DNA from: Candidatus Tanganyikabacteria bacterium
GTDB lineage: Bacteria > Cyanobacteriota > Sericytochromatia > S15B-MN24 > VGJW01
Direction: 5' to 3'
DNA: 64,000 nucleotides
NCBI GenBank assembly: GCA_016867265.1
Contig: VGJW01000012.1
Span: 1 to 64,000, forward strand
Shown here: positions 49,935 through 58,885 of the stretch, piece after piece
How positions within the stretch are numbered: the stretch's first letter is position 1
How the letters are laid out: every line of letters begins with the position of its first letter
Program-made: the position numbers and the translations under genes
The notes under the pieces: generated by a model
Told to the model about the DNA's origin: nothing
Database searches by the model: none
Seen by the model: only the letters and a program-made list of their open reading frames with translations

Positions 49935-50886
49935 GCGTCAACCCGCGCCAGCGACGCCGGCGTGGCGGCCGGCGGGGCCGCAGCGGCAGGGCCGTTTGGG
50001 CCGCGTCGTCGTGGTTTCGGTTGTCGTTCACGTCCTGCTGGCGTGGTTCCTGACCCAGGTCGAGTTCGGTCGGCAGCTCGTCCAGAAAGTCGTGAGCGTG
50101 AGCCTCGTCGAGCGCAAGCGTCCGCCCAAGCCGCCTCCGCCCAAGCCCAAGGTCCGGCGCGCGCCGCCCAAGGCGCAGCCCAAGGTGCCTCCGCAGGCAC
50201 GCCCTCAGACAGCCCTCGCACCAGGCTCCGCCGGTTCTGCAGGCGTCGGCATCACCGACGACGGCGGCCAGACGGGCACGGTTGAAGTCCCCGTCGGGGC
50301 TGGTCTGGACCAGCCGGCGACGCCGAGCGCACCGCCCCCCTTGGTCATCGATGCCGGGGATGGCGAGGGTGTCGCCGCTGTCAGTCGCCAACCCGAAGCC
50401 ATAGGTGGCTTGCGCATCGCGTATCCGGAAGTGGCCCGGATCGGCGGTCTGCAGGGTGAAGCCGAGGTGCAGGCCTATGTGGATGCTTCCGGCTTCGTTC
50501 GGGTTGCGACATTGCGTCGGGCGTCGACTGCCCTGTTCGGCCGGGCCGCCGTCGAGGCGGTGCGCCAGAGCCGCTTCCTGCCGGCGTTGCGGTTGGGTGT
50601 TCCGGTAGCGGCGACCATCCGGGTTCCGGTGCGGTTCACCTTGAATGCAGCGAGGGTGCTTGAGGCCACGGCCAGCCTCGTCGTCGAGGGGGATGACCGG
50701 GATGCCGATGAGGCATCGGTGTCAGGAGTGGCGACAGCTGATGCCGAAGCAGGGCTTGCGGGGACGATGCCTCCGGCGAGCTCCGAGGCGTCCGGTTCGG
50801 TATCGCTGCAGGCCTTTCCGGAAGCCTCGGCCTCCGTGGTCCCGACGACTCCCGGGGCGACTGCCTCCATCGAGGTGACGCCATGA
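49909..50886 (+). CDS. tonB: TonB-like energy transducer with C-terminal extension
   Basis: 325-aa TonB-family protein. N-terminal helix RVVVVSVVVHVLLAWFLTQV (with the conserved His in SVVVHVLLAW), a Pro/Lys-rich periplasmic linker (KRPPKPPPPKPKVRRAPPKA) and a TonB_C domain (YPEVARIGGLQGEAEVQAYV, FVRVATLRRASTALFGRAAV, PALRLGVPVAATIRVPVRF). Unlike normal TonB, which ends there, about 80 Ala/Ser/Glu-rich residues follow. The start is uncertain: TTG 49909 has GGAG eight bases upstream; ATG 49879 is another choice; both overlap exbD. The stop overlaps the receptor's ATG (ATGA). Confidence 0.82.
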   Translation: MPSPSTDAERQPAPATPAWRPAGPQRQGRLGRVVVVSVVVHVLLAWFLTQVEFGRQLVQKVVSVSLVERKRPPKPPPPKPKVRRAPPKAQPKVPPQARPQTALAPGSAGSAGVGITDDGGQTGTVEVPVGAGLDQPATPSAPPPLVIDAGDGEGVAAVSRQPEAIGGLRIAYPEVARIGGLQGEAEVQAYVDASGFVRVATLRRASTALFGRAAVEAVRQSRFLPALRLGVPVAATIRVPVRFTLNAARVLEATASLVVEGDDRDADEASVSGVATADAEAGLAGTMPPASSEASGSVSLQAFPEASASVVPTTPGATASIEVTP

Positions 50887-53204
50887 CGGTCGGCCTGAAT
50901 CGGGGCTCCCTGTCCCTGGCCGGGACCGTGGCCCTGCTGTCGGGTTTCCCCGCGGTGGCCCTTGCGGCCGACCTCGAGGGCTCCGTTCGCGACCGGGCGA
51001 CGCGCCAGCCCGTGCGGGGCGCAGTCGTGACGGTCGTCGGACCCGGGCAGTCGGTGCGGGTGACAGAGGACGGCACCTGGCGCCTCGGAGGTGTCCCGGA
51101 GGGCACCTGGCGCGTCAAGGTCGAGGCAGAGGGCTACGTTTCCTGGGTCTCCGACCCTCTGCCGTTCCGCGATGATCGGCCCGTCGTGCTCAAGTTGCGC
51201 CTTCGTCCCGGTATCGTCACGGTTCCCGGCCAGCGTGTCGCGGCGGACAGACCGTCGGTTCTCGCCCAGACTCAGCCGTCCCGGCGCTCCTTCACAGCCG
51301 AGGATGTCCGGCGCATCGCGGGTGCCCGAAACGATGCCGTCCTGGCCGTGACCAACTCTGCCGGGGTCAAGACCGGAGGATTCGGGGGCAATCTCGTCAT
51401 CCGTGGCGGTGGGCCCAATGACAACCGTTACTTCTTCGACGATGTCCAGATTGGCAACCCCTTTCACCTGGGTGGCTTGCTCAGTGTCTTCAACAGCAAC
51501 ACGATTGCCAAGGTCGACCTGTACCAGGGCGCCATTCCCGCGCGATTCCCGAATGTCCAGTCGGCCGTCATCGACATCGAGACGCGGCGGCCTGCCGAGG
51601 ACGGCGTTCATGCCGTCCTCGAGTCCAACCTGCTCTATTCCGAGGGCCTCATCGAGGGCCCGATCGGTGGGGGCGTGCTCCTGTCGGCTGCGTTGCGTCG
51701 CAGCTACATCGATCTTGTCATCGGCCGATTCTTCGAGGAGGGCCAGATTTTCCCCTACTTCACGGACCGGCAGTTCAAGTTGCTGGCACCCATTGCGGGG
51801 GGCGGACAAGTCGAGCTTACGCATCTGGGTTCGGTCGACCAAGCCCGCATCAAGGTGCCCCAGACCCAGGACTCGACCTCATCCATCGACAGCTTCGGCC
51901 TGGACACGGGCTTTACGGCCACGGGGCTGTCTTGGCGCCAACCCCTTGGTGACCAGGTCTCGAACAAGCTCATCTTGAACTATCAGGATCCTGCGACGGA
52001 CTTCAAGCTGGGCCGGCTGGTCAGCGTGAACGAAAGTCGCTACACCTTCTCCGTCATCAACGACCTGGTGTGGCAAATCGATGCCGGTCGCCAACTGCGG
52101 ACCGGCGTCCGGTACGACACCATCAACTACCTTTCCCGCCGCACACAGCCGGACCTTTCGCTGTTGCCTCGTGGCCAAGGGGGAGGTCCTCCGGGGGCGG
52201 GCGGAGGCGGAGCCTCCGGCAATGTGGCGGGTGTGGGCCGGACGGCGGATATCGAGCGCCTGCCCAAGGTCACGTCCGAGACTGCCGGGAACCAGAAGCA
52301 GTACGGCCTCTACTTCGAGGACGAATGGCGGCCCACCGAGACCCTTACGGTCGCGTACGGCGCCCGCGCCGAGCACCTGAACCCGCCGCAGGAGAGTACC
52401 GGCCAAGGCATCGATACTCTGGGTCCCCGCGGTGGCGTCACGTGGCGCGTCGACCCCGACAACACGCTCCGTCTGAGTCTGGGACAGCAGCACCAGTTCC
52501 CCGGTGTCGTCCAGACCTTGCCGACCATCGGCAACCCTGATCTGCAGAATTCGTGGGTCAACGACCACATCGTGGGCTGGGACAGGCAGATCAATGAGTT
52601 CTTGCTGGGGCGCTTCGAGGGTTATTTCCGCGAGCTCAGGAACCTGTCGGATCGCAACGATCCCGGTGTTCGCCCACCCTTCATCAACTCGTTGAGCGGT
52701 CGCGCCTATGGCCTCGAAGGCACGCTGGACCTGGCACCCTATGAGGGTTGGCAGGGCAGCCTTGCCGTCAGTTTGTCCCGCGCGTTCCGGACGGGCCGCA
52801 GTGGCGTGGAGATTCCCTACGACTTCGACCAACCCGTGACGCTCAACCTGACCATGGTGGCTCCCGAGACGTGGGGATGGAAGCCCTCACTGAAGTTCCG
52901 CTACGCGACAGGCCGCCCTTACACGCCGGTGGTCGATAGGCGTCTCAACGCCTTTGGCGAGTACGACGGCATCGCTTCCGACAAGCCTAACTCGGCGCGC
53001 TACCCCGACGGCTTCATCTATGCCGGACGTATCGAACGACCTGCCCCAACGTGGGGCAAGAAGGGCTCCTTCTACATCGAGGTCCAGGCGCAACAGGAAG
53101 TGGTCAATGTCGACTATGGCAAGGATTTCGAGAAGATCGGCAACCCGACCTTCCAGTTCGGCCTGCCGGCCATTCCCTACCTGGGCTATACGATGACGTG
53201 GTGA
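50883..53204 (+). CDS. TonB-dependent outer-membrane receptor with carboxypeptidase-regulatory-like domain
   Basis: 773-aa receptor. Signal peptide (LAGTVALLSGFPAVALAADL), then a CarboxypepD_reg-like beta-sandwich (residues about 32-110: GSVRDRATRQPVRGAVVTVV, GTWRVKVEAEGYVSWVSDP), then the plug (VLAVTNSAGVKTGGFGGNLV, RGGGPNDNRYFFDDVQIGNP) and a beta barrel ending in aromatic residues (GYTMTW). The N-terminal domain is usual in Bacteroidota, Acidobacteriota and Myxococcota receptors. Substrate is unknown. Translational coupling to tonB (ATGA) indicates a dedicated transducer. Confidence 0.9.
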   Translation: MTVGLNRGSLSLAGTVALLSGFPAVALAADLEGSVRDRATRQPVRGAVVTVVGPGQSVRVTEDGTWRLGGVPEGTWRVKVEAEGYVSWVSDPLPFRDDRPVVLKLRLRPGIVTVPGQRVAADRPSVLAQTQPSRRSFTAEDVRRIAGARNDAVLAVTNSAGVKTGGFGGNLVIRGGGPNDNRYFFDDVQIGNPFHLGGLLSVFNSNTIAKVDLYQGAIPARFPNVQSAVIDIETRRPAEDGVHAVLESNLLYSEGLIEGPIGGGVLLSAALRRSYIDLVIGRFFEEGQIFPYFTDRQFKLLAPIAGGGQVELTHLGSVDQARIKVPQTQDSTSSIDSFGLDTGFTATGLSWRQPLGDQVSNKLILNYQDPATDFKLGRLVSVNESRYTFSVINDLVWQIDAGRQLRTGVRYDTINYLSRRTQPDLSLLPRGQGGGPPGAGGGGASGNVAGVGRTADIERLPKVTSETAGNQKQYGLYFEDEWRPTETLTVAYGARAEHLNPPQESTGQGIDTLGPRGGVTWRVDPDNTLRLSLGQQHQFPGVVQTLPTIGNPDLQNSWVNDHIVGWDRQINEFLLGRFEGYFRELRNLSDRNDPGVRPPFINSLSGRAYGLEGTLDLAPYEGWQGSLAVSLSRAFRTGRSGVEIPYDFDQPVTLNLTMVAPETWGWKPSLKFRYATGRPYTPVVDRRLNAFGEYDGIASDKPNSARYPDGFIYAGRIERPAPTWGKKGSFYIEVQAQQEVVNVDYGKDFEKIGNPTFQFGLPAIPYLGYTMTW

Positions 53205-53208
53205 TCAT

Positions 53209-53249
53209 GGCGAACGACCATCCGCATCGGGCGAATGGCCGTTCGCGCC
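53209..53249. terminator. Stem-loop between convergent genes
   Basis: GGCGAACGACCATCCG can pair with CGAATGGCCGTTCGC (two imperfect positions) around a 7-base loop. It lies between the receptor gene (+) and the coiled-coil gene (-). No T-tract follows on either strand, so it may not terminate alone. Confidence 0.45.
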
Positions 53250-53264
53250 ACCAAAATCACGCTG

Positions 53265-54626
53265 TCAGGATCGGGCGCCGGCAGGTGCCTTGGCCTTCTC
53301 GAGGAAGCGTGCGCAGAGGTGATTCAGAGCCACCGCTGCCATCTCACGTGCCAGCAGCGAGTCCTTGATTTCCGACAAGCGCTCCAAAGCATCGGAGAGT
53401 CCCTTGCCGTCCTTCATCGTCTCCTGGAGGGTAATGGCGAAGAAGGCGTCGATGGCCTTGCGCTCGTCCTCGATCAGCTTGGTCCAGACGCCCTGGAAGT
53501 CCACGACCCGCTGTTGGAAGGGTGCCTTGGCATCCCGGGGCACATTGAATCGCTTGCTGAAGTCCGTCCGGATGTCGAGTTCGATCTCAAGTGTCTCCTT
53601 GAGCTCGTCAAGGCTGCCCGGATCCACCAGCATCCACGTCTTGGCGGATCGGAAGAACTCTAGCTCGGACTGCGTTTCTCCAGCCTGCTTGCTGGCCGAG
53701 GCCATCTGGCCCTGGACATCGCCCAGCCTCGAGGACATGTCCTCGATCCGGCTCTCCAATTCTGACTTGACCTTCTGGGCCTCGTCGCGGGTCCGGAGTG
53801 CCGTATCGAGAGACGCCTTGGCCTCGGTCAGGTCCTTGGTCAGCCGTTCGCCCTGCCTCAGCGCATCCTCGAGGTCACGCTTCAGCTGCGAGATAGGCTG
53901 GTTTTTGGAGGACATCTCCTCCTTGAGGCGACGCTGATCATTGGACACGTCGGCGAGCTTGCTCATGAGCGCTTCACGCTCCTTGCGCCATTGCTCCTCG
54001 GCCTTGGCGATGTCGCCCTCGCGCTTCTCCTTGGCCTGATCGAGCAGCTTCTTGACCTTGTCGAGCTCTGCGCGGACCTTGCCGACTTCCTTATCGTGGT
54101 CGGCCTTCAGACGATCCAGTTCCTTGGCATCGACACCGCCGACGACGGGCTCGGCCTCGGGTGTCTCGACCACCGCAGGCGGGATGGTGGCGAGAACCTT
54201 CTCGGGGAACTCGAAGGGACCCACCCACGCATAGACCTCGACATTGCGGTTGCCGGCCTGCTCGATCCAGGTCTTGAAGGCCTTCTTGAGCGCCGTGACG
54301 GCCTTGGCTTCCGTGGAGATGACACGGGGCTTCTTGCCCTTGCTGTCGTCTTCTTCGGCGTATTCGGTGAAACTGGGCACCTCGCCCAGTTCGGCCTTGG
54401 CCTGCCAGGCCAGGAAGGCCCGTTGGCGCAGGGGGAAGTCGTCGGCGACGGCCGAGGAGAGCCAAGCGTCGATCATCGGCTCCTTGGCCTTGTCGGCGCC
54501 CATCTTGCGCTCCATCTGGAAACGCATCTTGGCCTTGTCATCCTCAAGGATCAGCTGCCGCTTCACCTTGGGTTCGAGGTCCGCGAGCAGGGCTGCGACC
54601 GCCCGAGGGAAGGCGTCAGTAGTCAA
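53265..54626 (-). CDS. Coiled-coil protein, unrecognised (453 aa)
   Basis: I do not recognise this protein. Residues 1-about 150 are a globular helical domain rich in charged and aromatic residues (KVKRQLILEDDKAKMRFQME, LRQRAFLAWQAKAELGEVPS). Residues about 160-335 are a long coiled coil (KVRAELDKVKKLLDQAKEKR, DLTEAKASLDTALRTRDEAQ). The last 115 residues are again helical (SLDELKETLEIELDIRTDFS, FQGVWTKLIEDERKAIDAFF). No signal peptide or membrane helix, so it is likely cytosolic and dimeric or oligomeric. It starts with TTG overlapping the stop region of the 1,102-aa gene by 11 bases, with AGGAG seven bases upstream, so both products are made together. Confidence 0.7.
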   Translation of the reverse strand: MTTDAFPRAVAALLADLEPKVKRQLILEDDKAKMRFQMERKMGADKAKEPMIDAWLSSAVADDFPLRQRAFLAWQAKAELGEVPSFTEYAEEDDSKGKKPRVISTEAKAVTALKKAFKTWIEQAGNRNVEVYAWVGPFEFPEKVLATIPPAVVETPEAEPVVGGVDAKELDRLKADHDKEVGKVRAELDKVKKLLDQAKEKREGDIAKAEEQWRKEREALMSKLADVSNDQRRLKEEMSSKNQPISQLKRDLEDALRQGERLTKDLTEAKASLDTALRTRDEAQKVKSELESRIEDMSSRLGDVQGQMASASKQAGETQSELEFFRSAKTWMLVDPGSLDELKETLEIELDIRTDFSKRFNVPRDAKAPFQQRVVDFQGVWTKLIEDERKAIDAFFAITLQETMKDGKGLSDALERLSEIKDSLLAREMAAVALNHLCARFLEKAKAPAGARS

Positions 54627-57600
54627 GGCGGAGCTCCTTTCGGCAGAAGGGTACGAAAATGTTGGCCAAAGCCTGGATGTCGACCTGCAGCTGTCTCCAG
54701 TCCTGCAAGGCCAGGGTTTCCCGGGCGATCTTGAGGCTGGATTGTTCCTTCAAGCCAAGGTCGATGGCGGCCCGGAAGTCTGCGGCAGCCTCGTCGACGA
54801 GGCCCTTGGTCCGGTACAGGGCACCGCGCGCGAACAGGGCAATGGGATCGCCAGGCGCCTTGTCGACGGCAGCGATGGCTTCCAGAAGGTCGGCGTCACG
54901 GGCCTGGTTGCGGAAGGTCAACGTGCCGAACACGTGGTCAGGTGCAATGGCGGGGATGGTGCCCACCACGGACACTTCGGCGATGTCCCCGAGGTCATCC
55001 TTGAGTGCGATCTCGAAGTGTTCGCGGCGCTCGGGCCGCCCCTCGCAGGTCAGGTCCTCACGCGCAAGCACGCGCCCGTCCGGACCCTTGACCTGCAAGC
55101 GGATGACATCCCCCTGAGGGCCTTCGTAGGCGATGGACAGGCGAATACGCCGGTCCTGGACGTAGGCGACCGAGGCCTCGAAGGAGGTCACCCGCGGGGC
55201 CCACATGACGGTCAGCGGAGTCATCCGGCGGTCGCCCACGAACGGCACCAGCTTGGTGGCGCGCCCCGTGATGCGTTCGGCGAGCTCGGCCAGCGATACG
55301 AAGGCGTAGCCCTCATAGAAAGGTACCGAGCGGACGACCTGATCCCCCAGGATGACGCCACCGGTTTGGCCCAGATTGGTGAAGAGCACCAGGCCGAACC
55401 GCGCGAGGTCATCACGGCCGATCACGACCTTGCGCTGGAAGGCTGCGGCGGGTTCCTGGCTGTCGGGGGCGTCGTCATACAAGCGCCATCCGCAGACAGG
55501 TACCTCGAAGTGGGCCTCGAGGTTGAGGCGCGGACGCTCGAGGGGAACCTGCGCCACCACGGCAGGAGGTACGAACTCGCCCACGCCCAGGGAGCCCGGG
55601 TCAACCTGCACGCCGGGCAGGGCGACCCGGCGGCGCACGGCATCATCCGCGAAGCACTTGACCCTGCTGACGACCATGAACGAGATCTCCTCGCCCTCGA
55701 GGAAGGGCTGGGTCGGCAGGTCGTTGAGTTCGAGGTAAGGCAGCACGGTGAAGGCGGCCTCCGCGACCACCACGCCCGCTGTCAGCAACTCGAGGCGGAA
55801 GTGTCCGGAAGCGGACTCGCCGAGGCCGAAGGCCTTGCGAACCTGCACGCCGTTGAAGGGCCCTGCTCCGGCTCCGACACCGGCAAGTCGGGCCGACATG
55901 GCAAGGCTCTGGGTGGCGACTACCGCATCGTTGGCGAAAAGGCGAAGATCCAGGTCGGCTGCCTGGCTGATGGAAGGCGCGGGCTCGATGACCAGCGTCA
56001 GGTCTTCCCAGCGGCGTGCCGCGACGCCGTACTGGGCAGGCACCTTGAAGAAGGCGTCGCTTTCCTCGGGCAGGCGAGCCTCGAGCGCGAATGCCGAGGC
56101 CTTGGCGAAGGTCCAGGACAGGTCGCCGCCGAACGACAACTCGAGCGGGCGCGACGTGTCGGTCCACGTGACCGTCCAGCAGGCGTAGGCGCCTCGGACG
56201 CCTGAAGCCTCTACCTTGAAAGGGGCATCCTCGGGGGCCACGAAGGGCAGGCCCACGGGCGCATAGAAGAAGAGGACATTCTCACCCCGGGCGTGTTGGC
56301 CGGGCGGAATCTGGACACCGCGCCGCGCCGAGAAAAGCATCGCCCCGGGCATGCGGATGGTCCACGTCGCTTGATGCCCTCCCACCACGAGGCGATCCTT
56401 GCTGTCGCGCTGACGCAGGAAGAGCGTGGCCTCGCCCGCCTCGGGCGCGGCGAGGAGGAAGCCCGCGACGACCTGGCTTCCGTTCCCTTGGCGGTCCGTC
56501 TGGACGCCGGGCAACTCCTCTACAGGTACGATGCCGCCGGGAACGTCCGGGATCAGTTCGAGCTGGCGGCTGGCAAGGCGCGGATCGTGGAGACGCAGGC
56601 CCTGGATACCCAGATGCAGACCGTCGGCCCGATGCTGCAGGCGCAGCTGGCCGTGGACGCCCTCGTCCGGCTGGCGATCCTGCTTGGCGACGCGTACCGG
56701 GCGGTCCACCGGCCGATGACGCCACCAGAGGTAGCCGAACGACCGACCTTCGACGTAAAGCTCACGCGGCGGAACGGGGCTGTCGGCATCGCCCTCGAGC
56801 GGCTGGAATTCATCGCGAGACTTGTAGAGCACGCGCTCGCCCAATCGGCCGAGCGCCTGTTCGGGAATCTGGATGATTTCCTCTGGCGTGACGAGCTCAT
56901 TGGGCATGACGAGGAAGCTCTGCGTGCCTGTCCGGTACCGACCGTAGAACGGCACGTCCGAGGCCGTCTCGATGTCGACCTGATAGCCGTTCGGGAGCAC
57001 GACCCGGGCACCGGCAGGCAGGCCCTGGAGGACGCGGCGGAAACGCTCGGGCCCGATGGCATTGGTATAGCGCTCGGCCAAGCGCCGGAGCGCGACCTTG
57101 CCACGCATCGCCCGGAGGGGATGCACACCGCAGGCTTCTTCGACCCGTTCGGGGCGATCGACAAGGTCGAGTGGCGTAAGATCTTCGCGGACGCAAACCA
57201 CCTCGACGGCTACGGCCAGATCCACGATGGCGCGGTGCACCGCGGTGGGCATTTCCCGGAAACGGTCCGCAAGCTCGCGAAGGCGGAGATGCTCGTCTTG
57301 CAGGATCTGGACGCGCTTCTGCTCGTCGGCGGTGCCGCGCATCAAGCGAAGGGTCTCGCGGATATCCGCGGGGTGGAAGTACTTCCAGTGGATGGCGAAG
57401 AGGTCCGCGAGGTCCTGAAGGAGCCGGCCAGGCTGGCCACTGGCTGCGATGAGCGCGTCGACGTACCACGCGCCCCGCTTGCCTTCCTTGTCCTGGGCTT
57501 CGGCGCGGACCACACCCTCGTCTGCGAGTGCCTTGTCGAGGATGGACTGGATGCGCGTGTCCGAGATGCGGCCGGTCCAGTCTTTGTAGATGGACCAGAA

Positions 57601-57924
57601 GTCGCTGGCCCGGTCCGATCTGACGCCTTCGTACTCCTCGCGAATCAGGGTCAGCAGGGCGGCAAGCGTGACCAGCCGCGCCTGACCGCGCAACGTGCTC
57701 GAGACCCCGGGCACGCTCTGGCCACCATACTCCTGGTGGGTTGACAGGGCCACGTTCATCAGGGCCTGCAACTCGTCACCCAGCTCGATTTCGGCCAAGG
57801 GGGCCCGGGCCTCCCCGTCTGCCGCAGAGCCGGCCACCGAGGCCCGCCGGGTCGCGGTCAGCGCATGCAGGCGCTCGACCTCGGCCTTGTAGGCTTCGAG
57901 ATCAAGGAAAGTAGCCTTCGTCAT
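54616..57924 (-). CDS. Large multidomain protein with C-terminal TPR-like helices, unrecognised (1,102 aa)
   Basis: I do not recognise this protein. N-terminal 280 residues are helical and hydrophilic (LQALMNVALSTHQEYGGQSV, SDFWSIYKDWTGRISDTRIQ). A second helical block leads into FRRVLQGLPAGARVVLPNGY. The middle 500 residues are beta-rich with repeated sandwich-like segments (FKVEASGVRGAYACWTVTW, RLNLEAHFEVPVCGWRLYDD, IRLSIAYEGPQGDVIRLQVK). The end carries TPR-like helices (AVDKAPGDPIALFARGALYR, TKGLVDEAAADFRAAIDLGL). No signal peptide or clear membrane helix. ATG 57924 is used; upstream in-frame starts exist, but their codons are Arg-rich and overlap the divergent transketolase region. Coupled to the 453-aa coiled-coil gene. 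Confidence 0.65.
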   Translation of the reverse strand: MTKATFLDLEAYKAEVERLHALTATRRASVAGSAADGEARAPLAEIELGDELQALMNVALSTHQEYGGQSVPGVSSTLRGQARLVTLAALLTLIREEYEGVRSDRASDFWSIYKDWTGRISDTRIQSILDKALADEGVVRAEAQDKEGKRGAWYVDALIAASGQPGRLLQDLADLFAIHWKYFHPADIRETLRLMRGTADEQKRVQILQDEHLRLRELADRFREMPTAVHRAIVDLAVAVEVVCVREDLTPLDLVDRPERVEEACGVHPLRAMRGKVALRRLAERYTNAIGPERFRRVLQGLPAGARVVLPNGYQVDIETASDVPFYGRYRTGTQSFLVMPNELVTPEEIIQIPEQALGRLGERVLYKSRDEFQPLEGDADSPVPPRELYVEGRSFGYLWWRHRPVDRPVRVAKQDRQPDEGVHGQLRLQHRADGLHLGIQGLRLHDPRLASRQLELIPDVPGGIVPVEELPGVQTDRQGNGSQVVAGFLLAAPEAGEATLFLRQRDSKDRLVVGGHQATWTIRMPGAMLFSARRGVQIPPGQHARGENVLFFYAPVGLPFVAPEDAPFKVEASGVRGAYACWTVTWTDTSRPLELSFGGDLSWTFAKASAFALEARLPEESDAFFKVPAQYGVAARRWEDLTLVIEPAPSISQAADLDLRLFANDAVVATQSLAMSARLAGVGAGAGPFNGVQVRKAFGLGESASGHFRLELLTAGVVVAEAAFTVLPYLELNDLPTQPFLEGEEISFMVVSRVKCFADDAVRRRVALPGVQVDPGSLGVGEFVPPAVVAQVPLERPRLNLEAHFEVPVCGWRLYDDAPDSQEPAAAFQRKVVIGRDDLARFGLVLFTNLGQTGGVILGDQVVRSVPFYEGYAFVSLAELAERITGRATKLVPFVGDRRMTPLTVMWAPRVTSFEASVAYVQDRRIRLSIAYEGPQGDVIRLQVKGPDGRVLAREDLTCEGRPERREHFEIALKDDLGDIAEVSVVGTIPAIAPDHVFGTLTFRNQARDADLLEAIAAVDKAPGDPIALFARGALYRTKGLVDEAAADFRAAIDLGLKEQSSLKIARETLALQDWRQLQVDIQALANIFVPFCRKELRLDY

Positions 57925-58045
57925 CAAACGTCTTTCGGCAAGGGAGGGCTGGCTGGCGGGCATGGCCACGCAGTCCACACGAACCGCCATTCTAGCATGA
58001 ACGCATGCTTTGACCCTCGTGGCCCGTGGCTGGTAGGCTGGCGCC

Positions 58046-58885
58046 ATGCCTGCCCATGCGACTCTCCCCGTGGACGCGCTCCGCGAACTGGCCCCGCGCA
58101 TCCGTGCCGATGCCCTGCGCATGATTGCCGCAGCGAACTCGGGTCATCCGGGGGGCTCCTTGTCCGCCGTGGAGATCCTGCTGACGCTTTACAAGGGAGT
58201 GCTGCGTCACGACCCGGCGAACTCTGAATGGGATGGCCGCGACCGGTTCATCCTGTCGAAGGGCCATGCCTGCCCCGCCTTGTATGCCGTCCTGGCGGAT
58301 TGTGGCTACTTTGGCCGCGACCTCCTGCCGACCTTTCGTCGTTTCGGTTCCCCGCTGCAGGGTCATCCGGAGCTCGGCAAGCTGGCGGGTGTCGAGGCTT
58401 CGACGGGCTCGCTCGGCCAAGGACTTTCCATCGGGCTTGGCATGGCGCTCGGCCACCGCATCCGGGGTGTCGATGCCCGGGTCTACGTGCTGATGGGAGA
58501 TGGCGAGATCAATGAGGGTCAGGTCTGGGAGGCCGCGCTCTCCGCCGCGCATCTCAAGGTCGATCGCCTGACGGCCATCGTGGACATCAACCGCATCCAG
58601 CTGGACGGCTTCACCTCAGATATCCTCGAGCTGGAGCCGCTCGCCGACAAGTGGCGTTCCTTTGGCTGGGAGGTCGTCGATCTCGACGGCCATGACCTGG
58701 ATGCCCTGGCTGGAGCCTTTGACCGGATGCGCTCGGTCGCAGGTCGGCCTCAGGTCATCCTGGCCCGTACGACAAAGGGCAAGGGCGTCTCCTTCATGGA
58801 AGACAACCCCGAGTTCCACGGTGCACCGCCGAGTGCCGGCGAACTGGCCCGCGCACTGGTCGAATTGGGAGTAGCCGATGCCTGA
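58046..58885 (+). CDS. Transketolase, N-terminal subunit
   Basis: 279-aa thiamine-diphosphate-binding half of a split transketolase, which moves two-carbon units in the pentose phosphate pathway. NSGHPGGSLSAVEILLTLY and FILSKGHACPALYAVLADCG, then VEASTGSLGQGLSIGLGMAL and the ThDP motif MGDGEINEGQVWEAA...DINRIQLDG are present. GTTKGKGVSFMEDNPEFHGA-like sequence (TTKGKGVSFMEDNPEFHG) ends the domain. The downstream gene encodes the second half and overlaps by eight bases. Split transketolases are common in archaea and many bacteria. Confidence 0.92.
   Translation: MPAHATLPVDALRELAPRIRADALRMIAAANSGHPGGSLSAVEILLTLYKGVLRHDPANSEWDGRDRFILSKGHACPALYAVLADCGYFGRDLLPTFRRFGSPLQGHPELGKLAGVEASTGSLGQGLSIGLGMALGHRIRGVDARVYVLMGDGEINEGQVWEAALSAAHLKVDRLTAIVDINRIQLDGFTSDILELEPLADKWRSFGWEVVDLDGHDLDALAGAFDRMRSVAGRPQVILARTTKGKGVSFMEDNPEFHGAPPSAGELARALVELGVADA

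Noticed and set aside
57925-58122. N-terminal extension of the 1,102-aa protein
   Set aside because: The extra codons are Arg/Ala-rich, cross the divergent transketolase start region and show no coding character.
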